Shown: positions 1-7,008 of the stretch, in pieces
Position numbering within the stretch: position 1 is the stretch's first letter
Layout of the letters: the number at the start of each line of letters is the position of its first letter
Assembly: GCA_023435265.1 (NCBI GenBank)
Contig: JAEYRZ010000185.1
Coordinates: 1 to 36,605 of the forward strand
Direction of reading: 5' to 3'
DNA: 36,605 nt
From: Pseudomonadota bacterium
GTDB taxonomy: Bacteria > Desulfobacterota > Desulfobacteria > Desulfobacterales > Desulfosarcinaceae
Notes under the pieces: generated by a model
Databases searched by the model: none
Seen by the model: only the letters and a program-made list of their open reading frames with translations
What the model was told of the DNA's origin: nothing
Translations under genes and position numbers: made by a program

Positions 1-1
1 C

Positions 2-586
2 TCCAAGGCCGCTCTGGTCATCCTGGGCGCCCTGGCCACGGCTTTCGGCTTCGTGATGTACGTGCTGCTGATGGGCGTAATCTGGGGCTTCCGCTTCCCG
101 GCCGTGGGCGCCGCCCTCGGAGTTCTGGTGGGCATGGTCGCGGTCTTCCTGACCTACTACGTGTGGCCCAACCCCCTGAGCATGCACAGCGCGTTCTGGG
201 GAACCTTCTCCGGTCTGGTGGTGGCCTACTTGTTCCGCGGGTTGGGCATCAAGGACAAGGAGGAAACGGTCAAGCGCCAGGCGGAGGTGCGTGCCTTCCT
301 GGACGACATCGACGCGCCCACCGAGGCGGGCCGCAAATGGCGCAGCGTGATGAAGATCGTGGTCCCCGTGTGGTACTTCTTCGCCATCGGTCCGGCCTGT
401 ATCCTGGGCAACAACGCCTTCTCATTCGCCGGTTTCCCGGCGCTTTGGTCCTGGCAGATCGCATGGTGGATCATCGGCATCGTCATGATGTGGGCCCTGT
501 GCTTCAAGGCCGAGATGGCGACCACCAACGCCGTACAGATCGACCGTGCCGAGAAGGAAACCATGTACGTGGTCAAGGAAGCCTAA
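2..586 (+). CDS. Sodium:solute symporter family protein, C-terminal part (5' truncated by window edge)
   Basis: The reading frame is open from base 2, so the gene starts before the window; about 194 C-terminal residues are visible. They contain several long hydrophobic segments: near the start, a pair around YVLLMGVIWGF and LGVLVGMVAVFLTYYVW, and later VVPVWYFFAIGP and WQIAWWIIGIVMMWAL. A charged cytoplasmic-looking stretch (KDKEETVKRQAEVRAFLDDID) separates the helices. This layout, with Trp/Phe-rich final helices, matches the C-terminal end of SSS-family Na+/organic-acid symporters. The substrate cannot be read from this part. It is followed 24 bases later by a tiny membrane peptide gene, which is a known pairing for this family, and further on by a sensor/exonuclease fusion. 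The family call is fairly secure; the substrate is unknown. Confidence 0.75.
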   Translation, partial: SKAALVILGALATAFGFVMYVLLMGVIWGFRFPAVGAALGVLVGMVAVFLTYYVWPNPLSMHSAFWGTFSGLVVAYLFRGLGIKDKEETVKRQAEVRAFLDDIDAPTEAGRKWRSVMKIVVPVWYFFAIGPACILGNNAFSFAGFPALWSWQIAWWIIGIVMMWALCFKAEMATTNAVQIDRAEKETMYVVKEA

Positions 587-610
587 AGGCTTGGATAAGG
601 AGGATGTGCC

Positions 611-697
611 ATGAAACTGGAAGACAAATGGATGATCGGGCTCGTCGTGTTCAGCATTCTGTGGACCGCCGCCTTCGGGTGGGGTGTCTTCGGTTGA
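611..697 (+). CDS. Small membrane peptide, probable symporter accessory subunit (28 aa)
   Basis: A 28-codon frame starts at ATG 611 with a clear AAGGAGG ribosome-binding site at 597-603, eight bases upstream. The peptide begins MKLEDKWMIG, continues as one hydrophobic helix rich in Trp, Val and Ala, and ends GWGVFG. It sits 24 bases after the symporter stop codon, so it is very likely co-transcribed. Small single-helix proteins next to SSS symporters are annotated as symporter small accessory proteins; assignment here rests on length, helix and position. It is too short for most gene callers, but the strong ribosome-binding site supports translation. Confidence 0.7.
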   Translation: MKLEDKWMIGLVVFSILWTAAFGWGVFG

Positions 698-713
698 TGT
701 TTGAATCTTCGCC

Positions 714-818
714 GGCGGGCGGTTGACTCCGGTTACCATGATCAAACGGTTTCAATGAAGCCGCCGCCCGCCATTGAAAGCAAAAAGCCCCCGGACCGCT
801 GCGAAATCGGCCGGGGGC
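714..818. terminator. Two consecutive inverted repeats, probable end of the symporter transcript
   Basis: GGCGGGCGG (714-722) is complementary to CCGCCCGCC (764-772), and GCCCCCGG (787-794) is complementary to CCGGGGGC (811-818). Both stems are GC-only. The second has an A-run on its 5' side (782-786), so a T-run would follow it only on the - strand; on the + strand no T-tract follows. They may act as a terminator, mRNA-stabilising structure or attenuator between the symporter genes and the zinc-ribbon gene. Confidence 0.45.
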
Positions 819-843
819 CGAAATCCGAATGAAGGAAACCCAA

Positions 844-1077
844 ATGAGCGCACGATTAACGCCTAAAATGCTGCACTGCAAGTGCGGGCACGCGTTTGAA
901 TCCACCCGGGCCAAAACCTGGTGCGAAAAATGCTGCCGGCCTGTTTTTTATCTTGAAAAGGACCAGCGCCGCCAGCAATACAACAATTATTATTTTGTGA
1001 CCATCATTGCTATGGTATTGATGTTCATGGCGTACTTCTTTGTCGAGATGATCGCCGGACCGCTCATGTCGCTTTGA
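844..1077 (+). CDS. Small zinc-ribbon membrane protein (77 aa), function unknown
   Basis: The start chosen is ATG 844, preceded by GAAGGA at 831-836; an in-frame ATG at 829 lies on top of this ribosome-binding site and is less likely. The N-terminal half carries two Cys pairs, LHCKCG and WCEKCC, typical of a zinc ribbon. This is followed by a basic segment (EKDQRRQQ) and one C-terminal transmembrane helix (about YYFVTIIAMVLMFMAYFFV). The protein would therefore be membrane-anchored with a cytoplasmic metal-binding head. It lies between the symporter genes and the sensor/exonuclease gene on the same strand. I do not recognise a named family; a structural or adaptor role for the neighbouring membrane proteins is only a guess. 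Confidence 0.65.
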   Translation: MSARLTPKMLHCKCGHAFESTRAKTWCEKCCRPVFYLEKDQRRQQYNNYYFVTIIAMVLMFMAYFFVEMIAGPLMSL

Positions 1078-1169
1078 ATTTTCGTTTGCCGGAATGGCAG
1101 TCATCAACAGCACGCCCGATCGAGGCTGCGCCCGGCGGCGCGGCTTTATGCTGAGGGGATTGCATTCCA

Positions 1170-3311
1170 TTGAAGACCCAGAACCAATTCTGGTGGTTCG
1201 TCACCGTCGCCATATCCGCCACCCTGGCTGTACTGGTCACCATCCTCATTCTTTTCTGGCAGCAATTGACTACCGACCAGAAGCAAATCCTGTTCATTAT
1301 CCTCAAAACCCATTTCGCCTACTTCTTCGTTGCGCTATTTGTGCTTTTTACCGCTTTCGGCTTCACGCTTGACTGGTTTTTCCGTTTTTACGTCATTCCG
1401 GTCAATCTGCTGACCGAGAAGGTCCATCTTGCCAGTACGGTCAACCCCGATCTGCACATTCAACTGGACGGCGCGTATGACGTGATGCGGCTCGCCGACC
1501 TGGTCAACCAGATTCTCAAGCGGCAGAATGAATTGCGCCAGGCAATCGAAAGTCAACTCGCCATCGCGAAGGCTGAAACCGAAGCAGAACGCAATACGCT
1601 GGCCGCCATTCTCGAAGATCTGCCGCAGGGAATCCTGATCTGCAACCTGGAAGGGCAGATCGTTTTTTATAATCGCAAATTCAAATCGCTGCTGCATACA
1701 GAAATCGGTAGCCAGAGTGCCGGGGTGGGACTTAACCGGTCGGTCTATGCGTTTATCGATCGGTCACTGGTCGACCATGCCCTCGAACGCATCGGCGGCA
1801 ACCTGGCGCGCGGGGAAAAGACCGCCGGCGAGCGGTTTCTCATGCCCACCGAAAGCAGCCGCCTGCAACCGGTGGCACTCCTGCCGGTACTCGACAGCCA
1901 GCATCATATGACCGGCTTCGTCCTGTTTCTGGAGGACGATTCGGTGGCCCATAAAAACGTCGAGGAACTGGCGTCCCAGCTGCAGCATTGGCGGCACCAG
2001 CTGATTCAAAGCGTTGCAACGATCAGGAGCACGGCTGAAATCATCCGCGACGAGGGCCACCTGCTGCCTCCGGAACAGGCGGAACTGGTGCGGACGCTGG
2101 CGCAACAGGCCGAGCTGGCCGCGGAACTGGTCGCCGGGGGCTTTGCTTCGAAGTGGTCTTCAAGGCAGCCGCTGCCGCTGACTATCATCGAAATCGCCGA
2201 ATGGTCCAGGCTGCTGGTGCAGCACGTGGAAGAAGCCGCGGGTGTCGAATTCGAAATGCCGGAATCCCCTGTCAATGCGAAGGTCAGCATCGACATTCAC
2301 CATTTGACGCATGCCATGGTGTACGTTTTTCTTCAGTTGAAGGGGCTGGGCATTTCGCGGTTCCGGGGTGCCTACACCCGGCGCGACGGCTGGTTGTATC
2401 TGGATATCCACTGGAGCGGACAGGCGCTTGATACAACGACATTGAACCGCTGGAAACAGGAGATCCCGAGATTCGGATCGCTCTCGCTCTCCAACCCGCT
2501 GCATGAAATCCTCGAACTGCACGGTGCGAAATTATGGCTCGGGCGGCGCGAGTCCGCATGCGATCATTCCTGCATCATGCTGTTGCTGCCGCTGATCGAG
2601 GGTTCCGAAATCGTCATCACCAAGGAAAACGTGACCGTGTTGCCGGATTCACGCCCGGAATTTTACGATTTCAATCTGTTCCGGCAGGCCGGCCAGAACC
2701 CTGAGTTGGACCAGCGCCCTCTGAAAGAGCTCACGTGTACCGTTTTCGACACCGAAACCACCGGTTTGGACCCTCAAGGAGGGGACGAAATCATTTCCAT
2801 CGGCGCAGTCCGTATCGTCAACGGACGCCTGCTGCGGGAAGAGCTTTTCAACCAATTGGTCGATCCCCGCCGCACGTTGCCGTGGGCATCGATCAAATTT
2901 CATGGCATCCGCCCGGAGATGCTTGAAAACCAACCCACCATCGCCGAAGTCCTGCCATGGTTTCACCGGTTTGCCCGGAATACCATTTTGATCGGGCACA
3001 ACGTGGCGTTTGACATGCGCATGCTGCAAATGAAGGAGGGAACGACCGATATCCGTTTCGAAAATCCAGTACTGGACACCATGCTGCTGTCGGCCCTGGC
3101 CCATCCTGCGCACCCCGATCACGGGCTGGATGCAGTGGCCGAACGCCTCGGGGTGCAGATTACGGGCCGACACACCGCTCTGGGCGACGCCGTGGCAGCC
3201 GGCGAAATATTTTTGCGGCTGCTGCCCATCCTCTCGTCAAACGGCATCTTCACCCTGCAACAGGCCCGTCAGGCTTCCGAAAAGACCTATCTCGCCCGCC
3301 TTAAATACTGA
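1170..3311 (+). CDS. Membrane PAS/degenerate histidine-kinase sensor fused to a DEDDh 3'-5' exonuclease domain
   Basis: 713 residues. The start is TTG 1170, with GAGGGG at 1153-1158; no better ATG is in frame. Domains in order: two transmembrane helices (about 9-31 and 44-66), a HAMP-like linker (about 67-120), a PAS domain (about 145-255, with LEDLPQGILICN), a HisKA-like helix pair (RHQLIQSVATIRSTAEII, keeping a His), a weak HATPase-like region, then a DnaQ/PolC-type exonuclease from about 520 to 690. The exonuclease keeps all catalytic positions: FDTETTG (D527, E529), HNVAFD (D615) and RHTALGDA (H668, D673). The ATPase region lacks recognisable N and G boxes, so kinase activity is doubtful. 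Proteins of this kind, annotated as DNA polymerase III epsilon-like, occur beside acetate/organic-acid symporters in Proteobacteria. Its real substrate is not known; membrane placement argues against a role in the replisome. Confidence 0.85.
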   Translation: MKTQNQFWWFVTVAISATLAVLVTILILFWQQLTTDQKQILFIILKTHFAYFFVALFVLFTAFGFTLDWFFRFYVIPVNLLTEKVHLASTVNPDLHIQLDGAYDVMRLADLVNQILKRQNELRQAIESQLAIAKAETEAERNTLAAILEDLPQGILICNLEGQIVFYNRKFKSLLHTEIGSQSAGVGLNRSVYAFIDRSLVDHALERIGGNLARGEKTAGERFLMPTESSRLQPVALLPVLDSQHHMTGFVLFLEDDSVAHKNVEELASQLQHWRHQLIQSVATIRSTAEIIRDEGHLLPPEQAELVRTLAQQAELAAELVAGGFASKWSSRQPLPLTIIEIAEWSRLLVQHVEEAAGVEFEMPESPVNAKVSIDIHHLTHAMVYVFLQLKGLGISRFRGAYTRRDGWLYLDIHWSGQALDTTTLNRWKQEIPRFGSLSLSNPLHEILELHGAKLWLGRRESACDHSCIMLLLPLIEGSEIVITKENVTVLPDSRPEFYDFNLFRQAGQNPELDQRPLKELTCTVFDTETTGLDPQGGDEIISIGAVRIVNGRLLREELFNQLVDPRRTLPWASIKFHGIRPEMLENQPTIAEVLPWFHRFARNTILIGHNVAFDMRMLQMKEGTTDIRFENPVLDTMLLSALAHPAHPDHGLDAVAERLGVQITGRHTALGDAVAAGEIFLRLLPILSSNGIFTLQQARQASEKTYLARLKY

Positions 3312-3344
3312 TCGCTATAGTTGAAAGAATAGTAAAAATTTTTA

Positions 3345-3535
3345 AACCGCAGAGGCACAGAGGACACAGAGAAACATAATGTATCTGAATAACTTACTCT
3401 GTGGTTAATCTGCCTTTCTTCTTGTCCATCGAACGATCTAAAAATGGGAACAGCGACTTTTACGGCCGGCATTGTTGTCAGGTTAAAACCTCGCTTATCG
3501 AGCCTTGCCTCTGTGCTCTCTGTGTCCTCTGTGAT
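3345..3535. repeat. CACAGAG-unit inverted repeat, split copy
   Basis: The 283-base gap between the exonuclease and helicase genes holds a left arm of CACAGAG-type units (3345-3374, AACCGCAGAGGCACAGAGGA and on), a short right-arm piece ACTCTGTGGTTAA at about 3396-3408, and a full right arm (3502-3535, CCTCTGTGCTCTCTGTGTCC and on). The arms are complementary. The same unit recurs at 12041-12110 and 20531-20599. The outer flanks here differ from those two copies. No gene is visible in the gap; open frames across it are by-products of the repeat. Confidence 0.75.
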
Positions 3536-3594
3536 AATTGATCTCCTGTCACGCCTTGCGCGTTCTTTATTCAGCTTCTCAGTCGGGAGAGTGG

Positions 3595-4965
3595 ATGAAA
3601 GCAATATTGTCCAAGACGCTGCGTCTTTCGGAAATACCGGACGCGCTATATGACGACCTCGTCGCGCGTATGCAGATGCCCAATCCGAAATGGATCGAAA
3701 ACGAGCGCATGGGACGCTGGAACCGCGGGACCCCCAAGATTCTCAAATTCTTTCGGAGAACACCCGGGAAGGGGCTTGTGCTGCCGCGCGGGTTCGTGCG
3801 CCAGTTGCTCCTGCTGGCCCGCAAATATGATGAAAACGTGGACCTGGACGATCGCCGGCGCAAACTGCCGGAGGTCGAATTCAAGTTCGATGGCACGCTC
3901 AAGGATTTTCAGCAGGAGGCGGTGTCCGTCATGCACCGCAGGGAGTTCGGAACACTGAGCGCACCAACCGGCAGCGGAAAAACGGTGATGGCTTTGAGCA
4001 TCGTGGCCCTGCGGCGTCAACCGGCCTTGATCGTGGTGCATACTAAAGAATTGGCCTTCCAGTGGGTCGAGCGCATCGAAAGCTTTCTGGGTATACCGGC
4101 GCAAGAAATCGGTTTGATCGGCAGCGGACGTATGCGCGTCGGAAGGCAGATCAGCGTCGCGCTGGTGCAAAGCCTGTACACGCGCGCGGATGAAATCGCG
4201 CCCGGCGTCGGTCACCTGGTGGTGGATGAATGCCACCGCGCCCCCAGCCGAACGTTTACCGAAGCGGTTACGGCGTTCGATTCCTATTTTGTGCTTGGAC
4301 TTTCGGCCACCCCGTTCCGCCGCGATCGGCTGTCCAAACTGATTTACTGGCACCTGGGCGATCTGCATCACGAGATCGGCAAGGCAGCGCTCGTGGCTCA
4401 CGGCGACCTGCTCGACATCGAGGTGGTCGTGCGGCACACGGACTTCAAGCCCTATTCGGATCCGGTGCAGGAGTACAGCCAGATGCTCTCCGAACTGACC
4501 GCCGACGATGCCCGCAACCGCATGATCGCCGACGATATCGCCCAGGCGGCGCGGCACGGCCCCGCCAACCAGGTCTGCCTCGTGTTGTCCGACCGCAAAC
4601 AGCACTGCGTCACACTGCAGACTTTGTTGAAGCACAAGCACCACGTGCCGGCAGAAGTTCTGACCGGCGATCTGGCTCTTGAAGAACGGAGGGCGATCAT
4701 CAGGGAGGTCTGCGATGGACGCGTGCGGGTTCTGATTGCCACAGGCCAACTGGTGGGGGAAGGATTCGATTGCCCCGCCTTGTCCATCCTTTTCCTGACC
4801 ACGCCGGTACGCTTCAGCGGGCGCGTGCTGCAGTACCTGGGCCGCATCCTGCGGCCGGCCGCAGGCGTGGAGCGCGCACGGGTATACGACTACGTGGATA
4901 TTCACGTGCCGCCTCTGGCGGCGGCGGCGAAAGCCCGGCAAAGACTCTATGCTTCAGGGGTCTGA
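3595..4965 (+). CDS. DEAD/DEAH-type SF2 helicase, XPB/type-III-restriction-like
   Basis: 456 residues from ATG 3595, with GGGAG at 3585-3589; an upstream in-frame ATG at 3538 lies inside the repeat and lacks support. A roughly 100-residue N-terminal region without a recognised motif is followed by a complete superfamily 2 core: Walker A APTGSGKT (123-130), the DEAH-box variant DECH (211-214), motif III LGLSATPFRRDR, and a C-terminal helicase domain with GEGFDCPALSILFLTTP and motif VI QYLGRILRP. It should be an ATP-dependent nucleic-acid translocase of the soluble repair/recombination type (compare RadD/XPB-like proteins). It ends 11 bases before the convergent cyclophilin gene, and no restriction or modification partner is nearby. 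The biochemical class is secure; the pathway is unknown. Confidence 0.85.
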   Translation: MKAILSKTLRLSEIPDALYDDLVARMQMPNPKWIENERMGRWNRGTPKILKFFRRTPGKGLVLPRGFVRQLLLLARKYDENVDLDDRRRKLPEVEFKFDGTLKDFQQEAVSVMHRREFGTLSAPTGSGKTVMALSIVALRRQPALIVVHTKELAFQWVERIESFLGIPAQEIGLIGSGRMRVGRQISVALVQSLYTRADEIAPGVGHLVVDECHRAPSRTFTEAVTAFDSYFVLGLSATPFRRDRLSKLIYWHLGDLHHEIGKAALVAHGDLLDIEVVVRHTDFKPYSDPVQEYSQMLSELTADDARNRMIADDIAQAARHGPANQVCLVLSDRKQHCVTLQTLLKHKHHVPAEVLTGDLALEERRAIIREVCDGRVRVLIATGQLVGEGFDCPALSILFLTTPVRFSGRVLQYLGRILRPAAGVERARVYDYVDIHVPPLAAAAKARQRLYASGV

Positions 4966-4976
4966 GGCGAGGCCTG

Positions 4977-5540
4977 TTATTTGGAAGGCAGCGTGCGAAT
5001 GCTTCGAATGACGACCGGGGTCTCCGGCACATCGGCGTGCCCTGCGCGATTTGTCGTTTTCACCGATTCGATGGCGCGAACCACTTCCATGCCCTTGGTT
5101 ACCTTCCCAAAAACGCAATACCCCCAACCCTGAGGGCTCTTGGACTTGTGGTCGAGGAAGGCGTTGTCTTTCGTATTGATGAAAAACTGGGCGGTGGCCG
5201 AATGCGGGTCGGCGGTGCGCGCCATGGCGACGCTTCCGGTGATATTTTTGAGCCCGTTGTCCGCTTCGTTCGCGACCGGCTTGCGTGTGGGTTTCGGTTT
5301 CATATCCGGGTTCAGTCCACCGCCCTGGATCATGAACCCCTTGATGACCCGATGAAAGATGGTGTTGTCGTAATGCCCTTCATTCACATAGGCCAGAAAA
5401 TTGGAAACGGTCTGAGGGGCCTTTGTCGCGTCCAGTTCGATGACGATTTCGCCGAGGCTGGTCGAAAGCTGTACCTCATCGGCGAACGCAGTTGCAGAAA
5501 AGAGCAGGATCAACATCAGGGTCCAACGTATTGTCTTCAT
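4977..5540 (-). CDS. Periplasmic peptidyl-prolyl cis-trans isomerase, cyclophilin type
   Basis: 187 residues from ATG 5540, with GAGGAG just upstream (5544-5549); a longer in-frame frame to 5726 overlaps the neighbouring gene and is rejected. An N-terminal signal peptide (MKTIRWTLMLILLFSATAFA, cleavage likely before DE) is followed by a full cyclophilin fold with the active-site segments FHRVIKGFMIQGGG, ATAQFFIN and GWGYCVFGKV. The Arg of FHR, Phe/Met/Gln of GFMIQGG and the QFFIN segment are the known catalytic-pocket positions. It should speed proline isomerisation in folding exported proteins. It lies 25 bases downstream of the radical-SAM gene on the same strand, likely the last gene of that transcript. 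Confidence 0.92.
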   Translation of the reverse strand: MKTIRWTLMLILLFSATAFADEVQLSTSLGEIVIELDATKAPQTVSNFLAYVNEGHYDNTIFHRVIKGFMIQGGGLNPDMKPKPTRKPVANEADNGLKNITGSVAMARTADPHSATAQFFINTKDNAFLDHKSKSPQGWGYCVFGKVTKGMEVVRAIESVKTTNRAGHADVPETPVVIRSIRTLPSK

Positions 5541-5565
5541 CGATCTCCTCCTCGAAGCCGTTGTG

Positions 5566-6510
5566 CTACCATCCTGACATTCGGCGCGGGCGGTCCAGGC
5601 GCGTGATTCCCTGACGCTGCGCCGCCTGGCGTGCCGCGCGGCATTCCTCCGCCGATGCGGACCGGGCCAGCGCCGGTATATCGGCGGCGCGGCCGCACGG
5701 CCGGTATTGAGACATGATATTGACATAGGTATGGGGGGAAACTTCCCGGGCGATGAAGCGCATGACCGCTTCCGTGCCCGAAAGATCTTCGGGCAGAACC
5801 AGGTGGCGCACCAGCACGCCGCGTCGGGCCAGCCCGTCGGGGCCGATCTGAAGATCGCCCACCTGGCGATGCATTTCGATCAGTGAGCGACGCGCCTGCT
5901 CAGGATAATCCGGCGCATCGCAGGTCTGCGCCGCGACCGAGGGGTCCCAGAACTTGAAATCGGGCATATAGATGTCGATGACGCCTTCGAGCAGCTTCAG
6001 GGTTTCCACCCGGTCGTAGCCGCCGCTGTTATAAACCAGCGGGACCTTCAAGCCGTCCGGAACCGCCAGCACCAAGGCGGCCAGGATCTGCGGGATCACG
6101 TGCGAAGGCGTGACGAAGTTGATGTTGTGGCAACCCGCATGCTGCAGCGAGAGCATCATGTCGGCCAACTGGCGGTCGGAGACCACCTGACCGTAACCGG
6201 TATGGCTGATATCGAAGTTCTGGCAGAAACTGCAGTTCAGATTGCAGTACGTGAAGAAGATCGTACCTGAGCCGTGCCGCCCGACAAGCGGCGCCTCTTC
6301 GCCGAAATGGGCGTCGCAACCGGCGACCAGCGCCTGAACGCCGGTGCGGCAAAAACTGGTTTCGCCGGAAATCCGGTCAACGCCGCAACGGCGTGGGCAG
6401 AGCCTGCATTGCGTGAGGGCCGCGGCCGCCTGTGCCGCTTTTGCGGAAAGGCTGGATTGCCGGTGGGTTTGAATATAGCTCGGCTCGAACCCGGGAACTG
6501 CTGTCTTCAA
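5566..6510 (-). CDS. Radical SAM protein, PflA/PflX-like (COG1313 type)
   Basis: 314 residues if started at TTG 6510, which overlaps the TGA of the upstream gene (TTGA) and follows a TTGGAG site; a start at 6573 would extend deep into the neighbour and adds a non-conserved tail. An N-terminal cysteine cluster (CRLCPRRCGV, then FCRTG) is typical of PflX/YjjW-like activases. The radical-SAM [4Fe-4S] motif is YCNLNCSFCQN (C89, C93, C96). Further family segments include FVTPSHVIPQI, LVYNSGGYD and YMPDFKFWD. Members are annotated as putative pyruvate-formate-lyase activating enzymes, but no glycyl-radical enzyme is in the window, so the target is unknown. It is predicted to be translationally coupled to the upstream hypothetical gene. 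Confidence 0.85.
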   Translation of the reverse strand: MKTAVPGFEPSYIQTHRQSSLSAKAAQAAAALTQCRLCPRRCGVDRISGETSFCRTGVQALVAGCDAHFGEEAPLVGRHGSGTIFFTYCNLNCSFCQNFDISHTGYGQVVSDRQLADMMLSLQHAGCHNINFVTPSHVIPQILAALVLAVPDGLKVPLVYNSGGYDRVETLKLLEGVIDIYMPDFKFWDPSVAAQTCDAPDYPEQARRSLIEMHRQVGDLQIGPDGLARRGVLVRHLVLPEDLSGTEAVMRFIAREVSPHTYVNIMSQYRPCGRAADIPALARSASAEECRAARQAAQRQGITRLDRPRRMSGW

Positions 6511-6905
6511 ACGCCGAACTCCAAGAAGAGGCTGTCGTTGCGGCCTTCGGTGACCGGTTGCCCCTGATCCCACTCGTGAATGATGCAGGCGTTGCTCTGC
6601 TCTGTCGGAACCGCGCAGCTGATGAACGGCATCAAGGGATCACCGGCGAAGGACTTGTAGTTGAGCAGCACCGCTTCGTTTTCAGGCAATGCCTCGAATT
6701 CGACGATTTGTTGAAGATAGATGGTGCACCTTCCGGTAAACAAAGAGCTCGACTGCCTGAACTGCTCCAGGCGCCGGCGGAATTCCGAGACGGCCTGGTC
6801 CATCGTGGATGCCTGCACCATCATGGAAAAAGTGCCGTGGCGCCGGTCGTTTTCGCGGGGGCTTTGTTGATCGGTCAAATATTGAAAATTGGCGATATAA
6901 AGCAT
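6507..6905 (-). CDS. Conserved hypothetical protein (132 aa)
   Basis: The start chosen is ATG 6905 (MLYIANFQYL), because the frame upstream to 7031 would run into the aminotransferase gene and reads like non-coding sequence; the ribosome-binding site there is weak (AGAAAG). No signal peptide or membrane helix is visible. The sequence looks like a small soluble alpha/beta protein: a strand (YIANFQYL), a helix (MDQAVSEFRRRLEQFRQ), then alternating strands and ending in LFLEFGV. I do not recognise a named family. It is read between the PatB-like gene and the radical-SAM gene, and its stop codon overlaps the start of the latter, which suggests a linked function. Confidence 0.7.
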   Translation of the reverse strand: MLYIANFQYLTDQQSPRENDRRHGTFSMMVQASTMDQAVSEFRRRLEQFRQSSSLFTGRCTIYLQQIVEFEALPENEAVLLNYKSFAGDPLMPFISCAVPTEQSNACIIHEWDQGQPVTEGRNDSLFLEFGV

Positions 6906-7008
6906 TTGTCGGTCTTTCTGTTCGTGAATTAAGGGCTGAAGCCGTGCCTGATCTCTTTTTCCATGATCCAGGGCGGCTGTCAACCCGCCGAACGGGCACG
7001 CAGTTGCA

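Noticed and set aside
3345..3535. Possible CRISPR array in the CACAGAG repeats
   Set aside because: Units are only 7-9 bases, contiguous and arranged as inverted arms, with no spacers and no cas genes.
3646..4941. 431-codon - strand frame opposite the helicase
   Set aside because: The + strand has complete helicase motifs; the antisense frame shows none.
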